Assembly (NCBI GenBank): GCA_040954595.2
Contig: CM082586.2
Coordinates: 9,114,001-9,178,000 of the forward strand
Source of the DNA: Balanoglossus misakiensis
Lineage: Eukaryota > Hemichordata
Direction of reading: 5' to 3'
DNA: 64,000 bases
Both the position numbers and the translations under genes were made by a program. The number at the start of each line of letters is the position of its first letter. The first letter of the stretch is position 1. This document shows, piece by piece, positions 28,801 to 40,596 of this stretch. Below the pieces are notes generated by a model. It was given only the letters and a program-made list of their open reading frames with translations, had not been told where the DNA came from and searched no databases.

Positions 28801-31800
28801 ATTGCTAATGCAGCGATGACATTGAATCTGATTCTTTGCATCAGGGTAAATGGCGAAGCAAGGTTGATTATGCATCAGGGTAGATAGTGATGCAAGCTCT
28901 GCACTTTGACATGGGTATAAAATGCCTACAGGGGGATTTAAAGTTGTCTGTAAATCCCTGGGTTAATACGTGGCGGAAAGCACTGTACTTTGACATTGCA
29001 TATGCAATGGTGACATTGAATGGGATTCTTTGCATTAGGGCAAATGGCGAAGCAAGCTCAATGATGCATCAGAGTAGATGGTGATGCAAACTCTGCACTT
29101 TCACATGGGTATTTAATGTTAAATGAAAATCCATAGGTTAATACGTGGCCAAAAGCACTCTAATTTGACATTGCTAATGCAACGATGACATTGAATCTGA
29201 TTCTTTGCATCTGGGCAAATGGCGAAGCAAGGTTGATGATGCATCAGGGTAGATAGTGATGCAATCACTTCACTTTGACATGGGTATTAAATGCATATGG
29301 GGATTTCAAGTTGATGATAAATCCCTGGGTTAATACGTGTCCAAAAGCACTGTACTTTGACATTGCTAATGTAACGATGACATTGAATCTGATTCTTTGC
29401 ATCAGGGTAAATGGCGTAGCAAGCTTTATGATGCATCAGGGTAGATAGTGATGCAAACACTTCACTTTGACATGGGTATTAAATGCATATGGGGATTTCA
29501 GGTTGTTGAAAAATCTGTGGGTTAATACGTGTCGAAAAGCACTGTACTTTGACATTGCTAATGCAATGATGACATTGAATCTGATTCTTTGCATCAGGGT
29601 AAATGGCGTAGCAAGCTTTATGATGCATCAGGGTAGATAGTGATGCAAACACTTCACTTTGACATGGGTATAAAATGCCTACAGGGGGATTTAAAGTGGT
29701 CTGTAAATCCCTGGGTTAATAAGTGTCCAAAAACACTGTACTTTGACATTGCTAATGCAGCGATGACATTGAATCTGATTCTTTGCATCAGGGTAAATGG
29801 CGAAGCAAGGTTGATTATGCATCAGGGTAGATAGTGATGCAAGCTCTGCACTTTGACATGGGTATAAAATGCCTACAGGGGGATTTAAAGTTGTCTGTAA
29901 ATCCCTGGGTTAATATGTGGCGGAAAGCACTGTACTTTGACATTGCATATGCAATGGTGACATTGAATGGGATTCTTTGCATTAGGGCAAATGGCGAAGC
30001 AAGCTCAATGATGCATCAGAGTAGATGGTGATGCAAACTCTGCACTTTCATATGGGTATTTAATGTTAAATGTAAATCCATAGGTTAATACGTGGCCAAA
30101 AGCACTCTAATTTGACATTGCTAATGCAACGATGACATTGAATCTGATTCTTTGCATCTGGGCAAATGGCGAAGCAAGGTTGATGATGCATCAGGGTAGA
30201 TAGTGATGCAATCACTTCACTTTGACATGGGTATTAAATGCATATGGGGATTTCAAGTTGATGATAAATCCCTGGGTTAATACGTGTCCAAAAGCACTGT
30301 ACTTTGACATTGCTAATGTAACGATGACATTGAATCTGATTCTTTGCATCAGGGTAAATGGCGTAGCAAGCTTTATGATGCATCAGGGTAGATAGTGATG
30401 CAAACACTTCACTTTGACATGGGTATTAAATGCATATGGGGATTTCAGGTTGTTGAAAAATCTGCGGGTTAATACGTGTCGAAAAGCACTGTACTTTGAC
30501 ATTGCTAATGCAATGATGACATTGAATATGATTCTTTGCATCAGGGTAAATGGCGTAGCAAGCTTTATGATGCATCAGGGTAGATAGTGATGCAAACACT
30601 TCACTTTGACATGGGTATAAGTTGCCTACAGGGGGATTTAAAGTTGTCTGTAAATTCCTGGGTTAATACGTGTCCAAAAGCACTGTACTTTGACATTGCT
30701 AATGCAACGATGACATTGAATCTGATTCTTTGCATCAGGGTAAATGGCGAAGCAAGGTTGATTATGCATCAGGGTAGATAGTGATGCAAGCTCTGCACTT
30801 TGACATGGGTATAAAATGCCTACAGGGGGATTTAAGGTTGTCTGTAAATCCCTGGGTTAATACGTGGCGGAAAGCACTGTACTTTGACATTGCATATGCA
30901 ATGGTGACATTGAATGCGATTCTTTGCATTAGGGCAAATGGCGAAGCAAGCTCAATGATGCATCAGAGTAGATGGTGATGCAAACTCTGCACTTTCACAT
31001 GGGTATTTAATGTTAAATGTAAATCCATAGGTTAATACGTGGCCAAAAGCACTCTAATTTGACATTGCTAATGCAACGATGACATTGAATCTGATTCTTT
31101 GCATCTGGGCAAATGGCGAAGCAAGGTTGATGATGCATCAGGGTAGATAGTGATGCAAACACTTCACTTTGACATGGGTATAAAATGCCTACAGGGGGAT
31201 TTAAAGTGGTCTGTAAATCCCTGGGTTAATAAGTGTCCAAAAACACTGTACTTTGACATTGCTAATGCAGCGATGACATTGAATCTGATTCTTTGCATCA
31301 GGGCAAATGGCGAAGCAAGGTTGATGATGCATCAGGATAGATAGTGATGCAATCACTTCACTTTGACATGGGTATTAAATGCATATTGGGATTTCAGGTT
31401 GTTGAAAAATCTGTGGGTTAATACGTGTCCAAAAGCACTGTACTTTGACATTGCTAATGCAATGATGACATTGAATCTGATTCTTTGCATCATGGTAAAT
31501 GGCGTAGCAAGCTTTATGACGCATCAGGGTAGATAGTGATGCAAACACTTCACTTTGACATGGGTATAAAATGCCTACAGGGGGATTTAAAGTTGTCTGT
31601 AAATCCCTGGGTTAATACGTGTCCAAAAACACTGTACTTTGACATTGCTAATGCAGCGATGACATTGAATCTGATTCTTTGCATCAGGGTAAATGGCGAA
31701 GCAAGGTTGATTATGCATCAGGGTAGATAGTGATGCAAGCTCTGCACTTTGACATGGGTATAAAATGCCTACAGGGGGATTTAAAGTTGTCTGTAAATCC

Positions 31801-34800
31801 CTGGGTTAATACGTGGCGGAAAGCACTGTACTTTGACATTGCATATGCAATGGTGACATTGAATGGGATTCTTTGCATTAGGGCAAATGGCGAAGCAAGC
31901 TCAATGATGCATCAGAGTAGATGGTGATGCAAACTCTGCACTTTCACATGGGTATTTAATGTTAAATGAAAATCCATAGGTTAATACGTGGCCAAAAGCA
32001 CTCTAATTTGACATTGCTAATGCAACGATGACATTGAATCTGATTCTTTGCATCTGGGCAAATGGCGAAGCAAGGTTGATGATGCATCAGGGTAGATAGT
32101 GATGCAATCACTTCACTTTGACATGGGTATTAAATGCATATGGGGATTTCAAGTTGATGATAAATCCCTGGGTTAATACGTGTCCAAAAGCACTGTACTT
32201 TGACATTGCTAATGTAACGATGACATTGAATCTGATTCTTTGCATCAGGGTAAATGGCGTAGCAAGCTTTATGATGCATCAGGGTAGATAGTGATGCAAA
32301 CACTTCACTTTGACATGGGTATTAAATGCATATGGGGATTTCAGGTTGTTGAAAAATCTGTGGGTTAATACGTGTCGAAAAGCACTGTACTTTGACATTG
32401 CTAATGCAATGATGACATTGAATCTGATTCCTTGCATCAGGGTAAATGGCGTAGCAAGCTTTATGATGCATCAGGGTAGATAGTGATGCAAACACTTCAC
32501 TTTGACATGGGTATAAAATGCCTACAGGGGGATTTAAAGTGGTCTGTAAATCCCTGGGTTAATAAGTGTCCAAAAACACTGTACTTTGACATTGCTAATG
32601 CAGCGATGACATTGAATCTGATTCTTTGCATCAGGGTAAATGGCGAAGCAAGGTTGATTATGCATCAGGGTAGATAGTGATGCAAGCTCTGCACTTTGAC
32701 ATGGGTATAAAATGCCTACAGGGGGATTTAAAGTTGTCTGTAAATCCCTGGGTTAATATGTGGCGGAAAGCACTGTACTTTGACATTGCATATGCAATGG
32801 TGACATTGAATGGGATTCTTTGCATTAGGGCAAATGGCGAAGCAAGCTCAATGATGCATCAGAGTAGATGGTGATGCAAACTCTGCACTTTCACATGGGT
32901 ATTTAATGTTAAATGTAAATCCATAGGTTAATACGTGGCCAAAAGCACTCTAATTTGACATTGCTAATGCAACGATGACATTGAATCTGATTCTTTGCAT
33001 CTGGGCAAATGGCGAAGCAAGGTTGATGATGCATCAGGGTAGATAGTGATGCAATCACTTCACTTTGACATGGGTATTAAATGCATATGGGGATTTCAAG
33101 TTGATGATAAATCCCTGGGTTAATACGTGTCCAAAAGCACTGTACTTTGACATTGCTAATGTAACGATGACATTGAATCTGATTCTTTGCATCAGGGTAA
33201 ATGGCGTAGCAAGCTTTATGATGCATCAGGGTAGATAGTGATGCAAACACTTCACTTTGACATGGGTATTAAATGCATATGGGGATTTCAGGTTGTTGAA
33301 AAATCTGTGGGTTAATACGTGTCGAAAAGCACTGTACTTTGACATTGCTAATGCAATGATGACATTGAATATGATTCTTTGCATCAGGGTAAATGGCGTA
33401 GCAAGCTTTATGATGCATCAGGGTAGATAGTGATGCAAACACTTCACTTTGACATGGGTATAAGTTGCCTACAGGGGGATTTAAAGTTGTCTGTAAATTC
33501 CTGGGTTAATACGTGTCCAAAAGCACTGTACTTTGACATTGCTAATGCAACGATGACATTGAATCTGATTCTTTGCATCAGGGTAAATGGCGAAGCAAGG
33601 TTGATTATGCATCAGGGTAGATAGTGATGCAAGCTCTGCACTTTGACATGGGTATAAAATGCCTACAGGGGGATTTAAGGTTGTCTGTAAATCCCTGGGT
33701 TAATACGTGGCGGAAAGCACTGTACTTTGACATTGCATATGCAATGGTGACATTGAATGCGATTCTTTGCATTAGGGCAAATGGCGAAGCAAGCTCAATG
33801 ATGCATCAGAGTAGATGGTGATGCAAACTCTGCACTTTCACATGGGTATTTAATGTTAAATGTAAATCCATAGGTTAATACGTGGCCAAAAGCACTCTAA
33901 TTTGACATCGCTAATGCAACGATGACATTGAATCTGATTCTTTGCATCTGGGCAAATGGCGAAGCAAGGTTGATGATGCATCAGGGTAGATAGTGATGCA
34001 ATCACTTCACTTTGACATTGGTATTAAATGCATATGGGGATTTCAAGTTGATGATAAATCCCTGGGTTAATACGTGTCCAAAAGCACTGTACTTTGACAT
34101 TGCTAATGTAACGATGACATTGAATCTGATTCTTCGCATCAGGGTAAATGGCGTAGCAAGCTTTATGATGCATCAGGGTAGATAGTTATGCAATCACTTC
34201 ACTTTGACATGGGTATTAAATGCATATGGGGATTTCAAGTTGATGATAAATCCCTGGGTTAATACGTGTCCAAAAGTACTGTACTTTGACATTGCTAATG
34301 TAACGATGACATTGAATCTGATTCTTTGCATCAGGGCAAATGGCGAAGCAAGGTTGATGATGCATCAGGGTAGACAGTGATGCAATCACTTCACTTTGAC
34401 ATGGGTATTAAATGCATATGGGGATTTCAAGTTGATGATAAATCCCTGGGTTAATACGTGTCCAAAAGCACTGTACTTTGACATTGCTAATGTAACGATG
34501 ACATTGAATATGATTCTTTGCATCAGGGTAAATGGCGTAGCAAGCTTTATGATGCATCAGGGTAGATAGTGATGCAAACACTTCACTTTGACATGGGTAT
34601 TAAATGCATATGGGGATTTCAGGTTGTTGAAAAATCTGTGGGTTAATACGTGTCGAAAAGCACTGTACTTTGACATTGCTAATGCAATAATGACATTGAA
34701 TCTGATTCTTTGCATCAGGGTAAATGGCGTAGCAAGCTTTATGATGCATCAGGGTAGATAGTGATGCAAACACTTCACTTTGACATGGGTATAAAATGCC

Positions 34801-35099
34801 TACAGGGGGATTTAAAGTTGTCTGTAAATCCCTGGGTTAATACGTGTCCAAAAGCACTGTACTTTGACATTGCTAATGCAACGATGACATTGAATCTGAT
34901 TCTTTGCATCAGGGTAAATGGCGAAGCAAGGTTGATGATGCATCAGGGTAGATAGTGATGCAAGCTGTGCACTTTGACATGGGTATAAAATGCCTACAGG
35001 GGGATTTAAAGTTGTCTGTAAATCCCTGGGTTAATACAAGGCGGAAAGCACTGTACTTTGACATTGCATATGCAATGGTGACATTGAATGGAATTCTTT
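19809..35099 (+). repeat. Satellite array, block 2 with 947 bp higher-order repeat
   Basis: Continuation of the same satellite in the same orientation. The higher-order unit is best seen here. Five monomer types follow each other with lengths 194 (type A, from 21832), 194 (B, 22026), 175 (C, 22220), 192 (D, 22395) and 192 (E, 22587), and the next A is at 22779, giving 947 bp. A starts recur at 22779, 23726, then 26974-27746, and again 28693, 29640, 30587, 31536, 32483 and 33430. A derived 966 bp unit that lacks the short C monomer is duplicated at 23726-25657. A 2843 bp segment (about 28500-31340) is repeated at 31340-34180 with shared private variants ('aagtggtctgtaaatccctg', 'gtataagttgcc', 'gcatattggg'). 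No genes. Confidence 0.97.
35097..35099. repeat. 3-bp target site duplication (TTT), left
   Basis: The satellite reads 'gattctttgcatt' where uninterrupted. At the CACTA-like insertion, TTT precedes CACTACAG on the left and follows GCAGTG on the right (40597-40599). A 3-bp duplication is standard for CACTA/EnSpm elements. Confidence 0.8.
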
Positions 35100-36135
35100 C
35101 ACTACAGCCCAGTGTGCGCCCTCTTTGTCCGATATTTCCGTCCCTACTTTCATGGCCTCATGAATAATGTATGAGGCGATTTGTTACCGGCAATGGAACG
35201 TTCGCCAGATACAACAACATGAAAATGCCGGTAAGTATTACAAGACATTAAACGCATTTATAATGTTTACATCACGTTATCATATTCTTTAAGGTCTTAA
35301 GCTAGTATTGGCATCATTCTCTGATTTCTATTCATTTAATTTCACTGAAAATCTGACCTGGTTTCAAATCGCTATCATTGGTAACTATGTAAACAAAGAA
35401 CATAGCAACCACAACCAAGACAGAAAAACGGCCGAAAAAAATCAAATCTTAATGCATTATTCAAAATTTCAAAACCATGAGAGTGTTCCTAAGACGTTTG
35501 TAACTCAGTGTTTTGATTTTCTATCCCCAAAAAGGTCATATGTAGAAATTGATCCAAGCAGAAATTCATCGAGTTTGGCGCGTTCTGCCTGCGCGTCTCT
35601 CTACCATTGATTACAATGGCACAGCTACGCAAATGTCGATCGTCAGGCAAAACATATCGGCAGATTTCTCGAGTTTGAAGCGTGAACCTAAAAAAACAAA
35701 ACGAGCAGATTGTTCCTTGATATCTATATAACATGTTGATATATCATTTTCGTTCTAAAATGTAAGAGTAAACATTTTGAACGAGAGAGTTCTTGCGACA
35801 GCGCTTTGAACGCCGCGCGCGTACAGCGTTTAGGCAAAGCAGACGCACACAGAAGGAACTGCGTCCACGCGCAATATACGTAGATTGCAGCTGATTATAC
35901 TCAATCAATGTTCCGGTACTTGCAACAGTATGCCAGTACTTCGCAAAATACACAGTCTTTTATATCATCAGGTCATCTGTAGAGTCATTAAATACTGTCT
36001 GTTTGGAACTGTTTGACTGAAACAGCTTTCTAGATGACCTTTTATGTTTTCTACAACTTTTCACATTTATTCACATTTAGGAAATGCTCCATTGTGTAAC
36101 TCCATCCCAGCTGTGCTCTGGATATAACTCAAATC

Positions 36136-39100
36136 ATGCCTAACAGGAAAAGGACAAACCATTTTGACATCGGGCAGTATGCAGTCCAACAAAAAAAAGC
36201 CAGAGAAATAGCTAGAGACATAACAACTTCAACAGCTGTTAGATGCTGAGTTAGCTGCAAAGACACTGCCAGAAAAGGTTAAGAGCAAGTCAGAGAATAG
36301 ATACAAGCTAGGGGCATGGGCAAGAGAGAGAAAGCGTAGACGTGAGGAAGAGGTAGCTCAGTACAGAGAGAAAATGCAGAAATTAGATGCAAAGAGGAGA
36401 CTAGTCGACAGGGCCAGTAAGCAACTAAACAGGCTAGCAAAGAAGCAAAGGAGATTAGCTGGAAATAGGGTTAAGCTTAATCAGGAGGTAAGATAATTAT
36501 ATAGAAGGAATTTAGCTTCATTTCAGATTTTCACAAGATTTATGATTACAAGCAGAATAGGAAAATATCCACCAAATTAAAGTTTGTATACTTTAAATTC
36601 TATTACAATTAAGTGAATCATAAAATATTTTGACCTTGCTTTAATGTATATGTACCAGAGTCAATAACACTGAAATGAAAATATCTGTTATGTGGAATAG
36701 AGATTTTATGTGTGTTTGTTTTCTAAATTCTGAACTACAGCTTTGAAACACCTCCCTGTTTGACCTTGGCATGACACTGGGGTTTCCATTTATGCATATT
36801 GCTTGCTCATGTGACATTGCCTCTCTGTTTGACCTTGGCATGACACTGGGATTTCCATTCATGTGTATTGCTTGCTCATGTGACATGGCCTCCTGTTTGA
36901 CCTTGGCATGACACTGGGGTTTCCATTCATGTGTATTGCTTGCTCATGTGACATGGCCTCCCTGTTTGACCTTGGCATGACACTGGGGTTTTCATTCATG
37001 TGTATTGCTTGCTCATGTGACATGGCCTCCATGTTTGACCTTGGCATGACACTGGGGTTTCCATTCATGTGTATTGCTTGCTCATGTGACATGGCCTCCC
37101 TGTTTGACCTTGGCATGACACTGGGGTTTCCATTCATGTGTATTGCTTGCTCATGTGACATTGCCTACCAGTTTGACCTTGGCATGACAATGAAAATCTG
37201 TTTTGTATTCATTTATTAAAGATTGCAGATTTGACATCCCCAAAGAAACAGAAGTGGGTTCATAAAAGCAGCCAGGTTTGTGCTAATAACAGTGAATGCC
37301 TCACACTGTCCAGAAGTCAGCAACATGAACGCAGAAGTCAGACTCTTCATGCAGCTACAGTCATACACCAGTCATCATCAGGAACAGATATATCTGCAGG
37401 GAGACATGTCAGTGCAAATCCACCAAAATCAGCTCTTGATGGGCTATGGTATACTTTGATCAACAGTGCCACTCCACGTCAAATGGAAAAGTACCTTCAA
37501 TCATCAATGAAAATAAATGAATTGGTCATACCAACTTTGATAAAGAAATCAATATCTGAATTTGAGAAAAGTGAAGGTAATTTGACTAGGAGTGTGCAAG
37601 TGTTGTATCAGAATGGGGTTTTGTCAAAACGCAAATACAATGCCTTACGTAATAGTGAGTTGAATCTGTCTAAATTAAAACAACCTAGAAAAGTGTTGCA
37701 ATTTCACTTTAGGTGTAACATACCAAGGTTACTTTCCTACAACAAGGTCACTGAATATACACGTGGTTTAGATATAGGAAGTCTTGAACCAATTGTAACA
37801 GATGCAAGTAGTGGGTATGAAGCGAAATACAGAGCAGATGCTCTTGAAAGTTGCTGACATGTATCTTTGCTTGAGTGAGCACCACCCTAACATCCTAAAT
37901 TGGTTTGGCAAACCGAAGGGCACTTTCCAACTTGCTGTTGGTGCTGATGGGGCCCCCTTTGGAAAATATGGTCAGGCAACTTCCTGGCTTGTCAGTTTCA
38001 TCAATGTGGGCCACAGATTAGCAAGCCCTGATGATAATTTCTTGTTGCTAGGGGCTAATCTGAAGGAAGATGACCCAGTCCTGATAGATTATGCTAAAAA
38101 CCTAGCCAAAGAGTTTGAGATCATAGAGGCCAAACAATACACTTTACATGGCCTGAGTGTAAAGTTCAATGTATCTTTGCTGCCATTTGATCAAAAGGGA
38201 TTAGCCTCAGTTTCTGGTGAGTTATCTAATGCTGCTGAGTATTTCAGTTCCTTTGCTAATGTAACAAAAGGTAGCATAGATGAAATAGGGGCAGATATAG
38301 GGCCAGGGAAATTTTGGTCAGAGTGGAGCTATAAGAAAAGAGTAACAGATGCTAATGCAGTGGCAAAATTCAAAGCAAATTTGACAAAGAAAACAGGTAA
38401 GCCTGAAACATCGACAGATCGCTCTAAGGTCACACGTTTCATTGCCTCCAGAAAATCCCGACAGGAATATATTCCACCCCTGGGTAAGTATATACAGTGT
38501 GCCAAGATAGAACCCCTACATCTAAAAAACAATGCCTGGCAGTATTTCTTTCAAAGGCTTCTTACTGATGCTGTGGCTAAGACTGACCAAAAAGTCATTG
38601 ACCATGGTGTGAAATTAGAAAAGCTACCACCAAATTCATGCCTGTACAAATTCCTGCATACACTAAAATATACAGTGAGAGCAGGCAAACTATACAATCA
38701 AATTGTCAAATATTTTGCTGAGAATAAGGTTAGTACCCATGCCCAATCAGTGAGAGTTCACCGCTTTACAGGGGAAGAATCAAGGAAGTTGGCATGGTCT
38801 TTTATGTCACTGATAGAGTGTTTTAGGGAACCCGGTATCAGTGCACAGGTGAGAGCGAAATTGTCCCTGTATGGTTACATTGGTGTCCTACTCAGAGATA
38901 TAACATCTCTCTGTTCCAGGTTTACCCTACATGAGAGAGATATTGTAGTACTAAGGCAGAAGTGCAAATGGTACTTCAATTTGCATGCGTTATTTCTGAC
39001 CGTAAACAATACTATTTGGCATATAGGATATGTTGTTCCGTGTCATGCATCTCAAATCCACCAGCAGTTCCAAATGGGGCTTGGGCTTAATACAATGGAG

Positions 39101-39445
39101 GGCAGGGAGGCAAAACATCAGCGCCTTCTGGAATACAGCAATAATTCCACCCCTCAAAATAGATGGCCACTGATTTTCAGACATGAGTATGTATTGTTGT
39201 ACTGGTTACGCATGCGAGACCCCGCTTCAGATAACTACAGGGGGGATGGGAGGTCAAATGCCTCCAAAGTAATAAAGTACATCCCAGACAAATGCTTTGA
39301 TGACCCATCATACTGTTATTGTGGGAATGTAAAGGAAGAGTTGTCAAATTCCTGTGAAATATGCAGCAGTGAATTTATGTCAGAAATAAAACAGTCTGCA
39401 ATTAGTGGTAAGATCTCAAAAAAACTAAAAAAAATAATGAAATAA
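36136..39445 (+). pseudogene. CACTA/EnSpm-type DDE transposase, two exons, frameshifted
   Basis: Exon 1 (36136-36487) encodes a short start (MPNRKRTNHFDIGQYA...). After a one-base shift around 36160-36230 comes a strongly basic, coiled-coil-like segment (DAELAAKTLPEKVK...), ending at a GAG|GTAAGA donor. The intron (36488-37221) contains a 69 bp minisatellite. A phase-compatible acceptor at 37221 opens exon 2. Exon 2 reads 210 codons, shifts frame by one base near 37840, then runs 547 codons to the stop at 39445. In the long frame (numbered from 37802) the likely catalytic acids are D49 in GADGAPFGK, D130 in LPFDQKGLASVSGEL and E433 in NTMEGREAKH, matching the D-D-E arrangement of CMC transposases. 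A Cys cluster (CYCG...CEICSS) lies near the C-terminus. With two frameshifts it is probably inactive, unless these are assembly errors. Confidence 0.85.
36756..37190. repeat. 69 bp minisatellite inside the transposase intron
   Basis: Seven tandem copies of a 69 bp unit containing 'tttgaccttggcatgacac' and 'attgcttgctcatgtgac'. Copies start at 36759, 36828, 36896, 36965, 37034, 37103 and 37172. The period is a multiple of three, so both strands show spurious repetitive open frames of about 100 codons. Confidence 0.95.
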
Positions 39446-39870
39446 AATGTGAAAGTTTGAATTTCATGATTCAAAACAATTATTACTGTACATGAAATGT
39501 ACCAGATAGTTTTAGATTTGTATATAACTGTAAGAGAATTTGCTGTAAATAATCTTTCATTATGAATGTCACAGATTTTGTGCTGCTTGTATTGTATTGT
39601 TCAAAATATGTATATAGCTTTTTAATCATCCTTTGAAACTAGCTGCTTATATCAGCTCTGTAGATAACCTTGTTTCAAAATAAGTGAATAAATTTTAAAC
39701 TGAATGATAAATGATTCACCCACAGCTATTCAGTTCCTATAAAACATGTTTTTCTTTTTTAATTTTGCTTGGACATGCAACGATGCATGAATTCAAATGG
39801 ACTGACAAAAAGTAATATAGTCAGTTCCAAGAACATGAAAAAAAATTTCAACAACAGTCCAAATATGATT

Positions 39871-40491
39871 TCACAAATGCTGAGCAACACCATGTTTGTT
39901 CCAGCATCCAAAATGGAAATGTATTGTCACTGTCTCGGCTGATTTCCTGTATCTGACAATCATAGGTTTATCTTCGGTGCAGATAACTTCCACCCGCTTA
40001 CCCTTTACTGTCTTCACCAGAAGTTGTTGGTTTTCATAGTTGACACCTCTACCCAGCACGTAATTCACTTTGTTGATCCAGGTAAATCGAAAGGTAGCAA
40101 TACATGGAGTTTCCCGATCATAAATTCCCATTGAATTACGGGTAGCGCACTTTCGAAATACATCGAAAACTTCCATAGGAACATTCCTACCAAAACTGCA
40201 CTTCCATGGGTTGCGCACTGAGGGTGATGGCTTCATTCTCTGCATAATTGTTGAGCGCCAGTGACACATCTCCCATTCGAATACAGGATACACCGGAATC
40301 TGCTGCATCTTCGCCAGCTCCACCATCGTTGCACTACGTTTGCGAACTGTTACATCAACAGCAGCATCGAGATCATCAAAACAATCATGTAGGTTGATGG
40401 AACGGTCGATATTTGTCCTCAATAACTGAAATTTGGCCTCACGCAGCTTACGTTTCACCGTTTTAGAAACATCGATCATGGACGCCGCCAT
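39871..40491 (-). CDS. Accessory gene of the CACTA-like element, unknown function
   Basis: An uninterrupted 206-residue reading frame starting MAASMIDVSK at an ATG in good Kozak context (AAAATGGCG), 105 bp inside the right end of the transposon. It points toward the transposase gene. The protein has a basic N-terminal helix (TVKRKLREAKFQLLR), a central region with several Trp and Cys (EWEMCHWRS, NPWKCSF), and a C-terminus rich in beta-type residues ending FHFGCWNKHGVAQHL. I recognise no domain. No intron is visible. While the transposase next to it has decayed, this frame is intact, which may mean recent insertion or selection. It could be the second (DNA-binding or regulatory) protein that many CACTA elements carry, but this is inference from position only. 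Confidence 0.7.
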   Translation of the reverse strand: MAASMIDVSKTVKRKLREAKFQLLRTNIDRSINLHDCFDDLDAAVDVTVRKRSATMVELAKMQQIPVYPVFEWEMCHWRSTIMQRMKPSPSVRNPWKCSFGRNVPMEVFDVFRKCATRNSMGIYDRETPCIATFRFTWINKVNYVLGRGVNYENQQLLVKTVKGKRVEVICTEDKPMIVRYRKSAETVTIHFHFGCWNKHGVAQHL

Positions 40492-40596
40492 TTTGTATAT
40501 ACGTTGCTAGGAACGTGACCCCAGCGTATGACCTCAATTAACATATTTGCGCTTCGCGGAATAGCGGACAAATGAACACACTTCTGGGCCGCAGTG

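Larger units (their letters stand above)
35100..40596 (+). mobile_element. CACTA/EnSpm-like DNA transposon inserted in the satellite
   Basis: The 5497 bp insertion starts CACTACAGCCCAG and ends (reverse complement) CACTGCGGCCCAG. Both ends carry a second shared block, TTTGTCCG followed by ATATTTCCG on the left and CTATTCCGC on the right. This gives imperfect terminal inverted repeats of about 40 bp. Target duplication is TTT. It carries a two-exon, frameshifted transposase on the plus strand (36136-39445) and an intact reverse-strand gene (39871-40491) starting near the right end. The two genes converge tail to tail. 35140-36135 holds no recognisable gene and is probably promoter and leader. 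39446-39870 is AT-rich 3' sequence of both genes. The ends and 3-bp duplication fit CACTA/EnSpm (CMC group) elements; the transposase motifs agree. Confidence 0.9.

Noticed and set aside
6312-35167. Dozens of 64-65 codon open frames with starts like MMQTLHFDMG or MQRIPFNVTI
   Set aside because: They are the satellite monomer read on both strands. Monomers are 175-194 bp, mostly not multiples of three, so frames end in each unit. There is no start or splice context, and variation follows array homogenisation rather than codon positions.
36641-37219. Repetitive open frames MSHEQAIHMNGNPS (minus) and MTLGFPFMCIACS (plus)
   Set aside because: Both come from the 69-bp minisatellite, whose period is divisible by three; the region is the transposase intron.
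37231-37857. Separate 208-codon gene upstream of the transposase
   Set aside because: It overlaps the next frame, matches its upstream part in position, and joins it through a one-base shift, so it is one gene.
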